In this document: piece after piece, positions 35,001-43,040 of the stretch | Layout: the number at the start of each line of letters is the position of its first letter | How positions within the stretch are numbered: the stretch's first letter is position 1 | Assembly (NCBI GenBank): GCA_934320645.1 | Contig: CAKRFP010000005.1 | Span: forward strand, 1 to 64,000 | Length of the DNA: 64,000 bases | Direction: 5' to 3' | Origin: an uncultured Bariatricus sp. | Lineage (GTDB): Bacteria > Bacillota > Clostridia > Lachnospirales > Lachnospiraceae | The notes under the pieces: model-generated | Told to the model about the DNA's origin: nothing | The model's database searches: none | What the model saw: the letters and a program-made list of their open reading frames with translations, nothing else | Position numbers and translations under genes: made by a program

Positions 35001-35978
35001 ATGAAAAAATGGAAAAGATTACTGGTTTCTCTTCTGACTGTATCCATGACACTCGGTGCATCCACAATGAGCGTTATGGCAGATGATACTACACCGTATA
35101 CCTACAAGGTAACATTATCCGCAGGTAACAAAGGAACAATTAACGGACAGAACAAGATCGAGCAGGCAGACATTGCTTCCGGTTCTACCGTTACTTTCAA
35201 TCTGAATGACATCCATGTAACAGACGACAAGTATTATGTCAAAGGAATCCGCCTCAGCGGACGTGACAATGACGAAGTACTTGCAGCTCCTTCCTTTACC
35301 GTTGATAAAGATGCCGACTACGTAGTCGCTTACGGAATCAAAGGCAACATGGTTGCCTATACCGTAAATTATCAGGATGCATCCGGCAATTCACTGGCAG
35401 AGAGCCAGACTTTCTACGGCAATGTCGGTGACAAACCGGTAGTTGCTTACCGTTATATTGAAAATTATATTCCGGATGCCCTTGCACTTACGAAGACTTT
35501 GAGTGATAATGAATCTGAGAATGTATTTACGTTTACCTACACACCGGGAGCTACAGACCGTATCGTTGAGACAACAACGACTGTCACAACGACCGTTCCC
35601 GGAACCGCAACTCCTGCCGGTGCAGCTGGCACAACCGGAGCTGCCGGTACGACAGGTGCAGCCGCCGGTACCGGAACAGGTACTACTGCTGGTACAGCAG
35701 GTGGCACTACAGCGGGTGATACTACAACAGACGGTACTGCCGGTGATACAACGAATGCAGACAATTCTCAGGATACGACAGACGATACAACCACCGCACC
35801 GGATGAACAGACCCCAAAGTCTCTGGTAGATCTGGATGATGAAGACACTCCAAAAGGAAATATCGATGCGAAAGACAAGACGAGCAAAACTCCGATCGCA
35901 GCAGGCGTCGGAATCATCGTTGTTGCAGTAGCAGCTCTCACAGGACTGATCGTATTCTTAAAGAAACGCGCAAAATAA
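35001..35978 (+). CDS. Surface protein with MucBP-like domain, Thr/Gly stalk and membrane anchor
   Basis: The protein has 325 residues from ATG 35001, preceded by AAAGGAGAG; earlier in-frame codons overlap the preceding gene. It has a signal peptide (1-26, VMA|DD), a beta domain, then a MucBP-like repeat (AYTVNYQDASGNSLAESQTF). A Thr/Gly/Ala-rich stalk (about 205-265) follows, then an acidic block (DLDDEDTPKGN), a membrane helix (about 300-318) and KKRAK. No LPxTG is present; TPKG before the helix could be a variant signal. MucBP domains occur in mucus-binding proteins, which fits a gut surface role. Confidence 0.8.
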   Translation: MKKWKRLLVSLLTVSMTLGASTMSVMADDTTPYTYKVTLSAGNKGTINGQNKIEQADIASGSTVTFNLNDIHVTDDKYYVKGIRLSGRDNDEVLAAPSFTVDKDADYVVAYGIKGNMVAYTVNYQDASGNSLAESQTFYGNVGDKPVVAYRYIENYIPDALALTKTLSDNESENVFTFTYTPGATDRIVETTTTVTTTVPGTATPAGAAGTTGAAGTTGAAAGTGTGTTAGTAGGTTAGDTTTDGTAGDTTNADNSQDTTDDTTTAPDEQTPKSLVDLDDEDTPKGNIDAKDKTSKTPIAAGVGIIVVAVAALTGLIVFLKKRAK

Positions 35979-36009
35979 AGAAAACGCGGCACTAAAGGAG
36001 AAGTCTTTT

Positions 36010-36540
36010 TTGAAGAGAACGAAGAAAAAGAAAAGCCCAGTGGCTGCAGTTTGCAGTGCACTGGGCACTGTTTTACTGACATTACTGATACTTGCCTGTA
36101 TTCCGCTGACCATTCCGAAAGCCTTTGGTTTTCAGATGTACACTGTAATCAGTGGAAGTATGAAACCGGCGATCCCAACAGGCAGCCTGGTCTATGTTAG
36201 GTACGAGGAACCGGGTACGATCGTCAAAGATGATGTCATTGCATTTTACAGTAACAATGCAGATGGTTCGATCATCACCCACCGTGTGATTTCCAACAGC
36301 CAGGCGATGGGACAATTCATCACCAAAGGGGATGCCAACGAGGAGAAGGATATGAATCCGATCCCATACAGCAACTACATCGGCAAAGTAAAGCTTTCAG
36401 TGCCGGTTGTCGGCGGTATCGCACAGACAGTAACCGGAACTGCCGGAAAGATTGCAGCCGCATCTCTGATCGGTCTTGCAGTGATCCTCGAGATCATCGC
36501 TGCCATGCTGGACAGGCATGGTGACGAAGCCGATGAATAG
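36010..36540 (+). CDS. sipW: SipW-type signal peptidase I
   Basis: The 176-residue protein has a basic start, one N-terminal membrane helix (about 11-33), VISGSMKPAIPTGS with the nucleophile S50, ITHRV with H91 as base, and a C-terminal helix (about 145-168). The Ser-His pair instead of Ser-Lys marks the ER-type (SipW) signal peptidases. SipW processes TasA/CalY-like fibre precursors; two such genes lie upstream in this operon, so its substrates are likely present. The start is TTG at 36010, nine bases behind AAAGGAG. It is the last gene of the appendage operon. Confidence 0.93.
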   Translation: MKRTKKKKSPVAAVCSALGTVLLTLLILACIPLTIPKAFGFQMYTVISGSMKPAIPTGSLVYVRYEEPGTIVKDDVIAFYSNNADGSIITHRVISNSQAMGQFITKGDANEEKDMNPIPYSNYIGKVKLSVPVVGGIAQTVTGTAGKIAAASLIGLAVILEIIAAMLDRHGDEADE

Positions 36541-36581
36541 GAGCAGAGAATTTCAAAACGTAGAACGTTTGATATTTTAGC

Positions 36582-36610
36582 TTGCTAAAGTGTGAAACAT
36601 TTGCTAAAAT
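36582..36610 (+). promoter_or_regulatory. Promoter of the CdaR-type regulator gene
   Basis: TTGCTA (36582-36587), 17-bp spacer ending in TGC, TAAAAT (36605-36610). The inverted repeats GATATTTTAGC (36571-36581) and GCTAAAATAATATC (36603-36616), plus TTTAGC-TT-GCTAAA (36576-36589), overlap it and may be an operator. Confidence 0.6.
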
Positions 36611-36637
36611 AATATCAGATTGTATTGTCAGAAGAAG

Positions 36638-36663
36638 ATGGGGGAATTTCACAATTCTCCCAT
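36638..36663 (+). other. Hairpin in the leader of the CdaR-type gene
   Basis: ATGGGGGAATT (36638-36648) and AATTCTCCCAT (36653-36663) form an 11-pair stem in the leader, about 20 bases into the transcript and 37 bases before the TTG start. It could be an attenuator or stabiliser. Confidence 0.5.
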
Positions 36664-36699
36664 TTGTCATATATTGAAAAGAATGGAGAGGTGAACGGA

Positions 36700-37803
36700 T
36701 TGTTATCCAACCAGATTTTACAGAGAACAATCAATGAAATAGGGGATATCATCGAGTGTAACTGTTCCATCTGGAACACAGACGGAGTGATGCTTGCAGC
36801 GGTAGGAAAGGAGAAGCCCGCGGTAAAAAAAGCGGTACTTTCATTTTTACAGGATCTGGAAGTCACAGGTGTATCGGAAGAGTACCTGGATGAATGTTAT
36901 GGACTTTTCCCGGTTTACGATGATGACGAACTGACCTATATTTTCGTCATCGAACATTACGAGGAGATTGACCCACACATCAGTGGACGGTTAAGTGTCT
37001 GCCAGTTGGAAAGCCTTCTAAGATCCGGAAGTGAACGGCTTGACCGCAACCGTTTTGTCCAGAACCTTATTCTGGACAACCTGCTTCTGGTCGATATCTA
37101 CAACCAGGCGAAAAAGCTTGGCATTACGGTCGAGCAGCGCAGAGTCGTCTATCTGATTGAGCCAAAGAATCCAGAGGACACGATTGTCCTGGATATGATC
37201 CGCGGGATCTATGCTTCGGGAACCGGTGATTTCGTTACCGCTGTAGATGAAGGGCATATTATCCTGGTCAAATCCTTAGATACTACGGACGGTTATGATT
37301 CGATCCGGTCGACTGCCGAGATGCTGGTCGGTGCGATCAACACCGAAGCCATGGTCAATGTCCGGCTTTCCTTCGGAACCATCGTCTCCGAACTCAAGGA
37401 TGTCTCCCAGTCTTACAAAGAGGCAAGCATGGCACTGGATGTGGGACGTATCTTCTATCCGGAACGCAATATTTTATCCTACCGCGAACTCGGGATCGGA
37501 CGTCTGATCCATCAGCTCCCCGTTTCCTTATGCGAGATGTTTCTGGAAGAAGTCTTTGCCGGAAATGCCGTGGATCAGTTCGATGAAGAAACCTTATCCA
37601 CAGTTGATAAATTTTTTGAAAACAGCCTGAATATTTCAGAGACAGCGAGACAGCTTTTCGTCCACCGGAATACACTCGTCTACCGTCTGGAGAAGATCCA
37701 GAAGCAGACCGGGCTGGATGTCAGAGTCTTTGAAGACGCCCTGACATTTAAGATTGCTCTCATGGTCGCAGACCACATGAAATTCATAGAAAACAGAAAA
37801 TAG
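36700..37803 (+). CDS. CdaR/PucR-type transcription regulator
   Basis: The protein has 367 residues from TTG 36700, which is eight bases behind GGAGAGG; an upstream TTG at 36625 has no ribosome site. The N-terminal half is a sensor region like the sugar-acid (diacid) recognition domain of CdaR. The middle is a GGDEF-like domain (NVRLSFGTIVSELKDVSQSY). The end is the HTH_30 domain (NISETARQLFVHRNTLVYRL, then EKIQKQTG). Family members activate genes for sugar diacid or purine use. It lies 11 bp before an aconitase-like hydratase gene, so the two are one operon, and the hydratase is the likely target. Confidence 0.9.
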   Translation: MLSNQILQRTINEIGDIIECNCSIWNTDGVMLAAVGKEKPAVKKAVLSFLQDLEVTGVSEEYLDECYGLFPVYDDDELTYIFVIEHYEEIDPHISGRLSVCQLESLLRSGSERLDRNRFVQNLILDNLLLVDIYNQAKKLGITVEQRRVVYLIEPKNPEDTIVLDMIRGIYASGTGDFVTAVDEGHIILVKSLDTTDGYDSIRSTAEMLVGAINTEAMVNVRLSFGTIVSELKDVSQSYKEASMALDVGRIFYPERNILSYRELGIGRLIHQLPVSLCEMFLEEVFAGNAVDQFDEETLSTVDKFFENSLNISETARQLFVHRNTLVYRLEKIQKQTGLDVRVFEDALTFKIALMVADHMKFIENRK

Positions 37804-37814
37804 GAGGACATGAT

Positions 37815-40106
37815 ATGGTGAAATTATACGAAGGCGGTGCTTATCTTTTACACGGTACTGAGGTAATCGCAGACGCACCCGACGCACTTGCAGCTGTAAA
37901 AAGCAAGACAGGAATCGACACAACAAAGGAAGATGCTGCAAAAGAGACGATGGCTTACGGAATCTTAAGCGCGCATAATACTTCCGATAATATGAAGCAG
38001 CTTCAGATCAAATTCGACAAGCTGACTTCGCACGACATTACCTTTGTCGGAATCATCCAGACAGCGAGAGCATCCGGACTGGAGAAATTCCCGATCCCTT
38101 ATGTTCTGACCAACTGCCATAACTCTCTGTGTGCAGTCGGCGGTACGATCAATGAAGATGATCACATGTTTGGTCTGACCTGTGCAAAGAAATACGGCGG
38201 TGTCTATGTTCCGCCTCATCAGGCAGTTATCCACCAGTTTGCCCGTGAAATGCTCGCAGGCGGCGGCAAGATGATCCTTGGCTCTGACAGCCACACCCGC
38301 TACGGTGCACTCGGTACCATGGCAATGGGAGAGGGCGGACCGGAGCTTGTCAAACAGCTTCTGAACAAGACCTATGATATCAAGATGCCGGGCGTTGTCG
38401 GAATCTATCTGGACGGCGAACCGATGAAGGGTGTCGGACCGCAGGACGTTGCCCTTGCGATCATCGGTGCAACCTTCGGCAATGGCTATGTGAATAATAA
38501 AGTCATGGAATTTGTCGGACCTGGCGTTGGCAAATTAAGTGCGGACTTCCGTATCGGAATTGATGTCATGACGACAGAGACAACCTGCCTGTCTTCCATC
38601 TGGAGAACCGATGACAAGATCAGAGAGTTCTACGATATCCACGGAAGAAGCAGTGATTTCAAAGAACTGAATCCGGGCGCAGTCGCTTACTACGACGGTC
38701 TTGTCTACGTCAACTTAAGCGAGATCAAGCCAATGATCGCCATGCCGTTCCATCCGTCCAATGTCTACACCATCGAAGATGTCAATGCCAACCTTGCAGA
38801 TGTGCTTCATGATGTAGAGCAGCGCGCACTGGTAAGCCTTGACGGTGCGGTGGATTACTCTCTCCAGGATAAAGTCGTAAACGGTAAGCTTTACGTGGAT
38901 CAGGGAATTATCGCAGGCTGTGCCGGCGGTGGTTTTGAAAATATCTGTGCAGCCGCAGACATCATCCGTGGCAAATACATCGGCTCTGATGAATTTACCT
39001 TCAGTGTTTACCCGGCAAGTACACCAATCTACATGGAGCTTGTGAAAAATGGTGCGGTTGCTGACCTGATGGAAGCCGGTACGATCGTGAAGACTGCCTT
39101 CTGCGGACCGTGCTTCGGTGCAGGAGATACTCCGGCAAACAATGCATTTTCCATCCGTCACTCTACCCGTAACTTCCCGAACCGTGAAGGAAGTAAGCTG
39201 CAGAGTGGACAGATTGCATCGGTTGCTCTTATGGACGCACGTTCCATCGCCGCAACTGCTGCCAACAAAGGCTTCCTTACTCCGGCAACTGATTTTGATA
39301 TTGAATACAAGAACCCGACCTACCACTTTGATTCCAGAATTTATGCAAATCGTGTCTTTGACAGCCACGGCGTTGCAGATCCGTCTGTCGAGATCAAATT
39401 TGGACCGAACATCAAGGACTGGCCGGCAATGAGTGCCCTTCCGGAGAATCTGATCCTGAAAGTCGTATCCGAAATCCACGATCCTGTCACAACAACAGAC
39501 GAACTGATCCCGTCCGGCGAGACTTCTTCTTATCGTTCCAACCCGCTTGGACTTGCTGAATTTGCACTTTCCAGAAAGGATCCTGCCTATGTAGGACGCG
39601 CGAAAGAGGTCCAGAAAGCCCAGAAAGCGATTGAAGCAGGTACTTGTCCACTGGATGTACTGGACGAATTAAAACCGGTGATGGCCACGATCCAGAAATC
39701 TTATCCGGAAGTCGGCAAAGGCAATATCGGTGTCGGAAGTACCATTTTCGCGGTCAAACCAGGTGACGGTTCTGCCCGTGAGCAGGCTGCTTCCTGCCAG
39801 AAAGTTCTCGGCGGTTGGGCAAATATCGCCAATGAATACGCAACCAAGCGTTACCGCTCGAACTTGATCAACTGGGGTATGCTTCCATTCATTACCGAAG
39901 AGGAACACACAAAGCTTTCCTTCAAGAACGGAGATTACATCTTCGTACCGGATGTCCGCAAAGCGGTCGAAGAAAAGGCTTCCACGATCAAAGCTTATGT
40001 TGTGGGCGATGAGCTGAAAGAAATCGATCTGAAGCTCGGTGATCTGACCGATGCAGAACGTGAGATTATCCTTAAAGGATGTCTGATCAATTATTACAGA
40101 GGTTAA
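37815..40106 (+). CDS. Aconitase-superfamily hydratase, YbhJ-like
   Basis: The 763-residue protein has the aconitase layout: a 4Fe-4S domain with C369 (IAGCAGGG), C430 and C433 (CGPC), spaced like the cluster ligands of aconitase (358/421/424). SDSHTRYGA and NREGS are substrate-binding blocks, and a C-terminal swivel domain follows (ATDFDIEYKN onward). It is of YbhJ size rather than AcnA (about 890). The substrate is unknown; the neighbouring CdaR-type regulator suggests a diacid or sugar acid. AGGAGG precedes the ATG by seven bases. A terminator follows. Confidence 0.9.
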   Translation: MVKLYEGGAYLLHGTEVIADAPDALAAVKSKTGIDTTKEDAAKETMAYGILSAHNTSDNMKQLQIKFDKLTSHDITFVGIIQTARASGLEKFPIPYVLTNCHNSLCAVGGTINEDDHMFGLTCAKKYGGVYVPPHQAVIHQFAREMLAGGGKMILGSDSHTRYGALGTMAMGEGGPELVKQLLNKTYDIKMPGVVGIYLDGEPMKGVGPQDVALAIIGATFGNGYVNNKVMEFVGPGVGKLSADFRIGIDVMTTETTCLSSIWRTDDKIREFYDIHGRSSDFKELNPGAVAYYDGLVYVNLSEIKPMIAMPFHPSNVYTIEDVNANLADVLHDVEQRALVSLDGAVDYSLQDKVVNGKLYVDQGIIAGCAGGGFENICAAADIIRGKYIGSDEFTFSVYPASTPIYMELVKNGAVADLMEAGTIVKTAFCGPCFGAGDTPANNAFSIRHSTRNFPNREGSKLQSGQIASVALMDARSIAATAANKGFLTPATDFDIEYKNPTYHFDSRIYANRVFDSHGVADPSVEIKFGPNIKDWPAMSALPENLILKVVSEIHDPVTTTDELIPSGETSSYRSNPLGLAEFALSRKDPAYVGRAKEVQKAQKAIEAGTCPLDVLDELKPVMATIQKSYPEVGKGNIGVGSTIFAVKPGDGSAREQAASCQKVLGGWANIANEYATKRYRSNLINWGMLPFITEEEHTKLSFKNGDYIFVPDVRKAVEEKASTIKAYVVGDELKEIDLKLGDLTDAEREIILKGCLINYYRG

Positions 40107-40151
40107 TAAACACAGTTATCCACAGAAAATTATGTGGAACAATCTTTTTTC

Positions 40152-40181
40152 AAAGGGACGGAAATTTTTCTGTCCCTTTTT
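40152..40181 (+). terminator. Terminator after the hydratase gene
   Basis: AAAGGGACGGAAA (40152-40164) and TTTCTGTCCCTTT (40167-40179), one G-T pair, T run to 40181. Confidence 0.85.
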
Positions 40182-40243
40182 GCAACACTTTTACCTTTTT
40201 TGTACTCTTATCTATAAGAGACGGTTACGGGAGGAGGGATTTT

Positions 40244-40711
40244 ATGATTGATGCCATTGCATTCAAAGAACTGTATAAGACCGTGTATCAGGATCTGTAC
40301 CGCTTCGCGCTCTGCATGATGCGCCATCCACAGGATGCGGAGGACGCTGTCAGCGAGGCTGTTCTTTCGGCTTATCAGAATATACATAAATTACGCAGGG
40401 AGGAGGCTTTCCGTTCCTGGATCTTTCAGATTCTGGCAAATGTATGCCGGAAGAAGTTAAAAAGCAAAGAGCGCACCGAGACTGAGCTGCAGGAGGATCA
40501 TGTTTCCATTGAGCCCTGTGACGGACTCCGCACGGACATCCAGCGTGCCTTTCTGATACTGGATGATGAGGACCAGCTGATCATCGGTTTATCCATTTAC
40601 GGCGGCTATGACAGTAAAGAGATCGGAGAACTGTTAAAGATGAATCCGAATACAGTCCGCTCCCGCAGAAAGCGTGCTCTTGAGAAGATGAGCTGGCTTC
40701 TGAAAGAATAG
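40244..40711 (+). CDS. ECF-type RNA polymerase sigma factor
   Basis: The protein has 155 residues from ATG 40244, with GGGAGGAGGG before it; an in-frame codon at 40079 lies in the preceding hydratase gene. Region 2 is YRFALCMMRHPQDAEDAVSE and region 4 is the HTH GGYDSKEIGELLKMNPNTVR then SRRKRALEKM. There is no region 3, so it is an extracytoplasmic-function sigma factor. The next gene, 29 bp on, encodes a membrane protein with a cytoplasmic N-terminus, the usual place of a cognate anti-sigma factor, so signal capture outside the cell is likely. Confidence 0.93.
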   Translation: MIDAIAFKELYKTVYQDLYRFALCMMRHPQDAEDAVSEAVLSAYQNIHKLRREEAFRSWIFQILANVCRKKLKSKERTETELQEDHVSIEPCDGLRTDIQRAFLILDDEDQLIIGLSIYGGYDSKEIGELLKMNPNTVRSRRKRALEKMSWLLKE

Positions 40712-40739
40712 ATGAGACAAGTATAAGGAGGTGTTTCAC

Positions 40740-42848
40740 ATGACCGATCATGAAAAAGAAATACTTGATAAAATAAAACATTCTACCGAGGAGGTTCAGA
40801 TTCCGGAAAGTCTTGAGCCAGATCAGATCCTGAAAATGCTGGAAGAACATGATTCCGGAACCAATAAAGGACATTCCTTTACAGATACTGTTCCTGCAGA
40901 AGACGCACCAGATTCTGAAGCACACGATCCGAAAATTCACAACCAGAATACCTCCGGACACAGCGCAAAGAAGCACGGATTTTCCCACAACCGCCGGATG
41001 CGCGGAGGACTTGTTGCAGCCGCACTGGTACTGGTTGTCGGCATCGGTGCTTATATCCGCCAGCAGAATCTTTCTTCGGACGCAACCGCTTTTGCTTTGG
41101 GCGGTCAGTCTTCTGGAAATCATTCTTCATCCGACAAGCTGGATTCTTCTGAAATGTTGCAGGCGGCAACCGATTATGATGAAATTTACGCCTATCTGAA
41201 GTCGTATCAGGACGAACTGAATGCTTCCGGCAATACCGGTTATATGGCAGAAGATGGGATTGCCCTGTATTCAGGCAGTGCCAGCACCGGTGCGCGCAGC
41301 ACTGCTTCCGAAAGCGCCAGTGTAGCTTCGGATTCTGCCTCGACACCTGCACGTGCTGTGGATAACTCATTTTCCGACACGAACGTCCGCACAAAAGGTG
41401 TTGGCGAAGCAGATATTGTAAAAACGGACGGCAATTATCTTTACACACTAAAAGCAAACTCGCAGGAGATTTCCATCGTGGATATCCAGTCCGATCAGAT
41501 GAAGGTTGTTTCTACCATTTCACTAAATGAGAATTTTCAGGCATCCGAATTCTACCTGAATGACCAGAAGCTTTTTGTCCTCGGCAATCTGCAGAATACC
41601 CAGGTTGATTCCAACAGCAAGACACTGTACCGTGGCAGCTGTACCCGGATCCAGACTTACGATCTAACGGATATCACCAGCCCAAAATCCATCGGAACCG
41701 TTGACCAGAGCGGCAGCTATCGGACTTCCCGTTTTAAGGACGGCTACCTTTATGTGTTCAGTGATTATTATATTTACGATACCATCACCAAAAAAGATTA
41801 TCCTTCCTATGTCCCGCTGGTTGGCGACAGTATTTTAAAGCAATCCGATATCTACCTTCCGACGAACCATGCGGCAGACCAGTACCTGGTTGTCAGCTCC
41901 ATTTCCGCTGATGATCCGGATCAGGCAAAAGATCAGAAAGCGGTCATGTCTGAGAATGGGGAAGTCTATGTGAGTGAGAACAATATTTATATTTACGAAT
42001 ACACCAATAGCAGTATCCTTGCCGATAATCTTGCCGCAAAGAACCAGACGATCATCCGCAAGCTGTCTTACGATAAGGGAAAACTGTCCGGCTCCGCACA
42101 GGGCAAGGTAAAAGGCTATCTCAACGATTCTTTCAGCATCGATGAGTATGACGATACATTGCGTCTGGTAACAACCGTTACCCACAATGCCGTCAATGCT
42201 TCACAGTCCAATGCCGTCTATGTACTGGATACTGATCTGAAAACGATTGGTAAGATTGAAGATCTGGCTAAAGATGAGCAGGTCTATTCCGCAAGATTCT
42301 TTGGCGATACCGGTTACTTCGTAACCTACGAACAGACCGATCCTTTATTCTCCGTAGATTTTTCGGATCCGAAGAATCCGAAAATCCTTGGCAGTCTGAA
42401 GATTCCGGGATTCTCAGAGTATCTGCATTTTTACGGTAATGATCTGCTTCTGGGAATCGGCATGGATACCGATGAAAATGGAATCACTAACGGGGTAAAG
42501 GTGTCCATGTTTGATATCAGTGACCCGTCCGATGTCAAAGAAGTCAGCACGTACACACTGGATCAGTATTATTATTCCGATGTCTTTTATGACTACCGCG
42601 CCGCCCTTGTGGATCCGGAGAAGAATCTGATCGGCTTCCCGCTTTCCGGCTCGCAGGGCCAGTATGTGATCCTTTCTTACGACAAAGATCAGGGCTTCCA
42701 GGTGCAGATGCTTGAAGAAGTCAATGGTACTTCCTATCTCGGAACCCGCGGTGTGTATGCAAATGAGAAGTTCTATGTAATCAATGGAAATGCGATCGAA
42801 GCGTACCGGATGGGGGATTATGTGAAAGTGGATGATCTGCTGTTATAG
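40740..42848 (+). CDS. Beta-propeller membrane protein, probable anti-sigma factor
   Basis: The protein has 702 residues from ATG 40740, eight bases behind AAGGAGG. The first 80 residues are acidic and cytoplasmic (EILDKIKHSTEEVQI), then a basic patch (HNRRMRG) and one helix (about 85-102). A Ser/Ala-rich linker follows, and then a large C-terminal beta-propeller like the Beta_propel family (VRTKGVGEADIVKTDGNYLY, then many FDISDPSDVKEV-like blades). The family is annotated as secreted beta-propeller proteins and often sits beside ECF sigma genes. By location and topology it is the likely anti-sigma factor and sensor. The signal is unknown. Confidence 0.88.
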   Translation: MTDHEKEILDKIKHSTEEVQIPESLEPDQILKMLEEHDSGTNKGHSFTDTVPAEDAPDSEAHDPKIHNQNTSGHSAKKHGFSHNRRMRGGLVAAALVLVVGIGAYIRQQNLSSDATAFALGGQSSGNHSSSDKLDSSEMLQAATDYDEIYAYLKSYQDELNASGNTGYMAEDGIALYSGSASTGARSTASESASVASDSASTPARAVDNSFSDTNVRTKGVGEADIVKTDGNYLYTLKANSQEISIVDIQSDQMKVVSTISLNENFQASEFYLNDQKLFVLGNLQNTQVDSNSKTLYRGSCTRIQTYDLTDITSPKSIGTVDQSGSYRTSRFKDGYLYVFSDYYIYDTITKKDYPSYVPLVGDSILKQSDIYLPTNHAADQYLVVSSISADDPDQAKDQKAVMSENGEVYVSENNIYIYEYTNSSILADNLAAKNQTIIRKLSYDKGKLSGSAQGKVKGYLNDSFSIDEYDDTLRLVTTVTHNAVNASQSNAVYVLDTDLKTIGKIEDLAKDEQVYSARFFGDTGYFVTYEQTDPLFSVDFSDPKNPKILGSLKIPGFSEYLHFYGNDLLLGIGMDTDENGITNGVKVSMFDISDPSDVKEVSTYTLDQYYYSDVFYDYRAALVDPEKNLIGFPLSGSQGQYVILSYDKDQGFQVQMLEEVNGTSYLGTRGVYANEKFYVINGNAIEAYRMGDYVKVDDLLL

Positions 42849-42921
42849 AGTCGATTCACAGCAGGACTGTCGATCTGCGCCTGGCTTATCATACCATCAA
42901 GCAGGATGGCTCATCGTTTAC

Positions 42922-42985
42922 AAAAAAACAGGTGTCCGCATGGATATATCTTTATGATATACTCCTTCAGACACCTGTTTTTTAT
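42922..42985. terminator. Bidirectional terminator between beta-propeller and PurF-like genes
   Basis: AAAAAAACAGGTGTC (42922-42936) and GACACCTGTTTTTTA (42970-42984) form a long stem with poly-A/poly-T flanks, so it works in both directions. Confidence 0.88.
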
Positions 42986-43040
42986 TTTTCTAAGCTTTCA
43001 ATTTTTTATAAAACTGCACGCCTTCATTTTCCCGAAAAAA

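Noticed and set aside
35537..35764. Val/Pro/Ala-rich frame on the minus strand
   Set aside because: It is the complement of the Thr/Gly-rich stalk of the 35001 surface protein.
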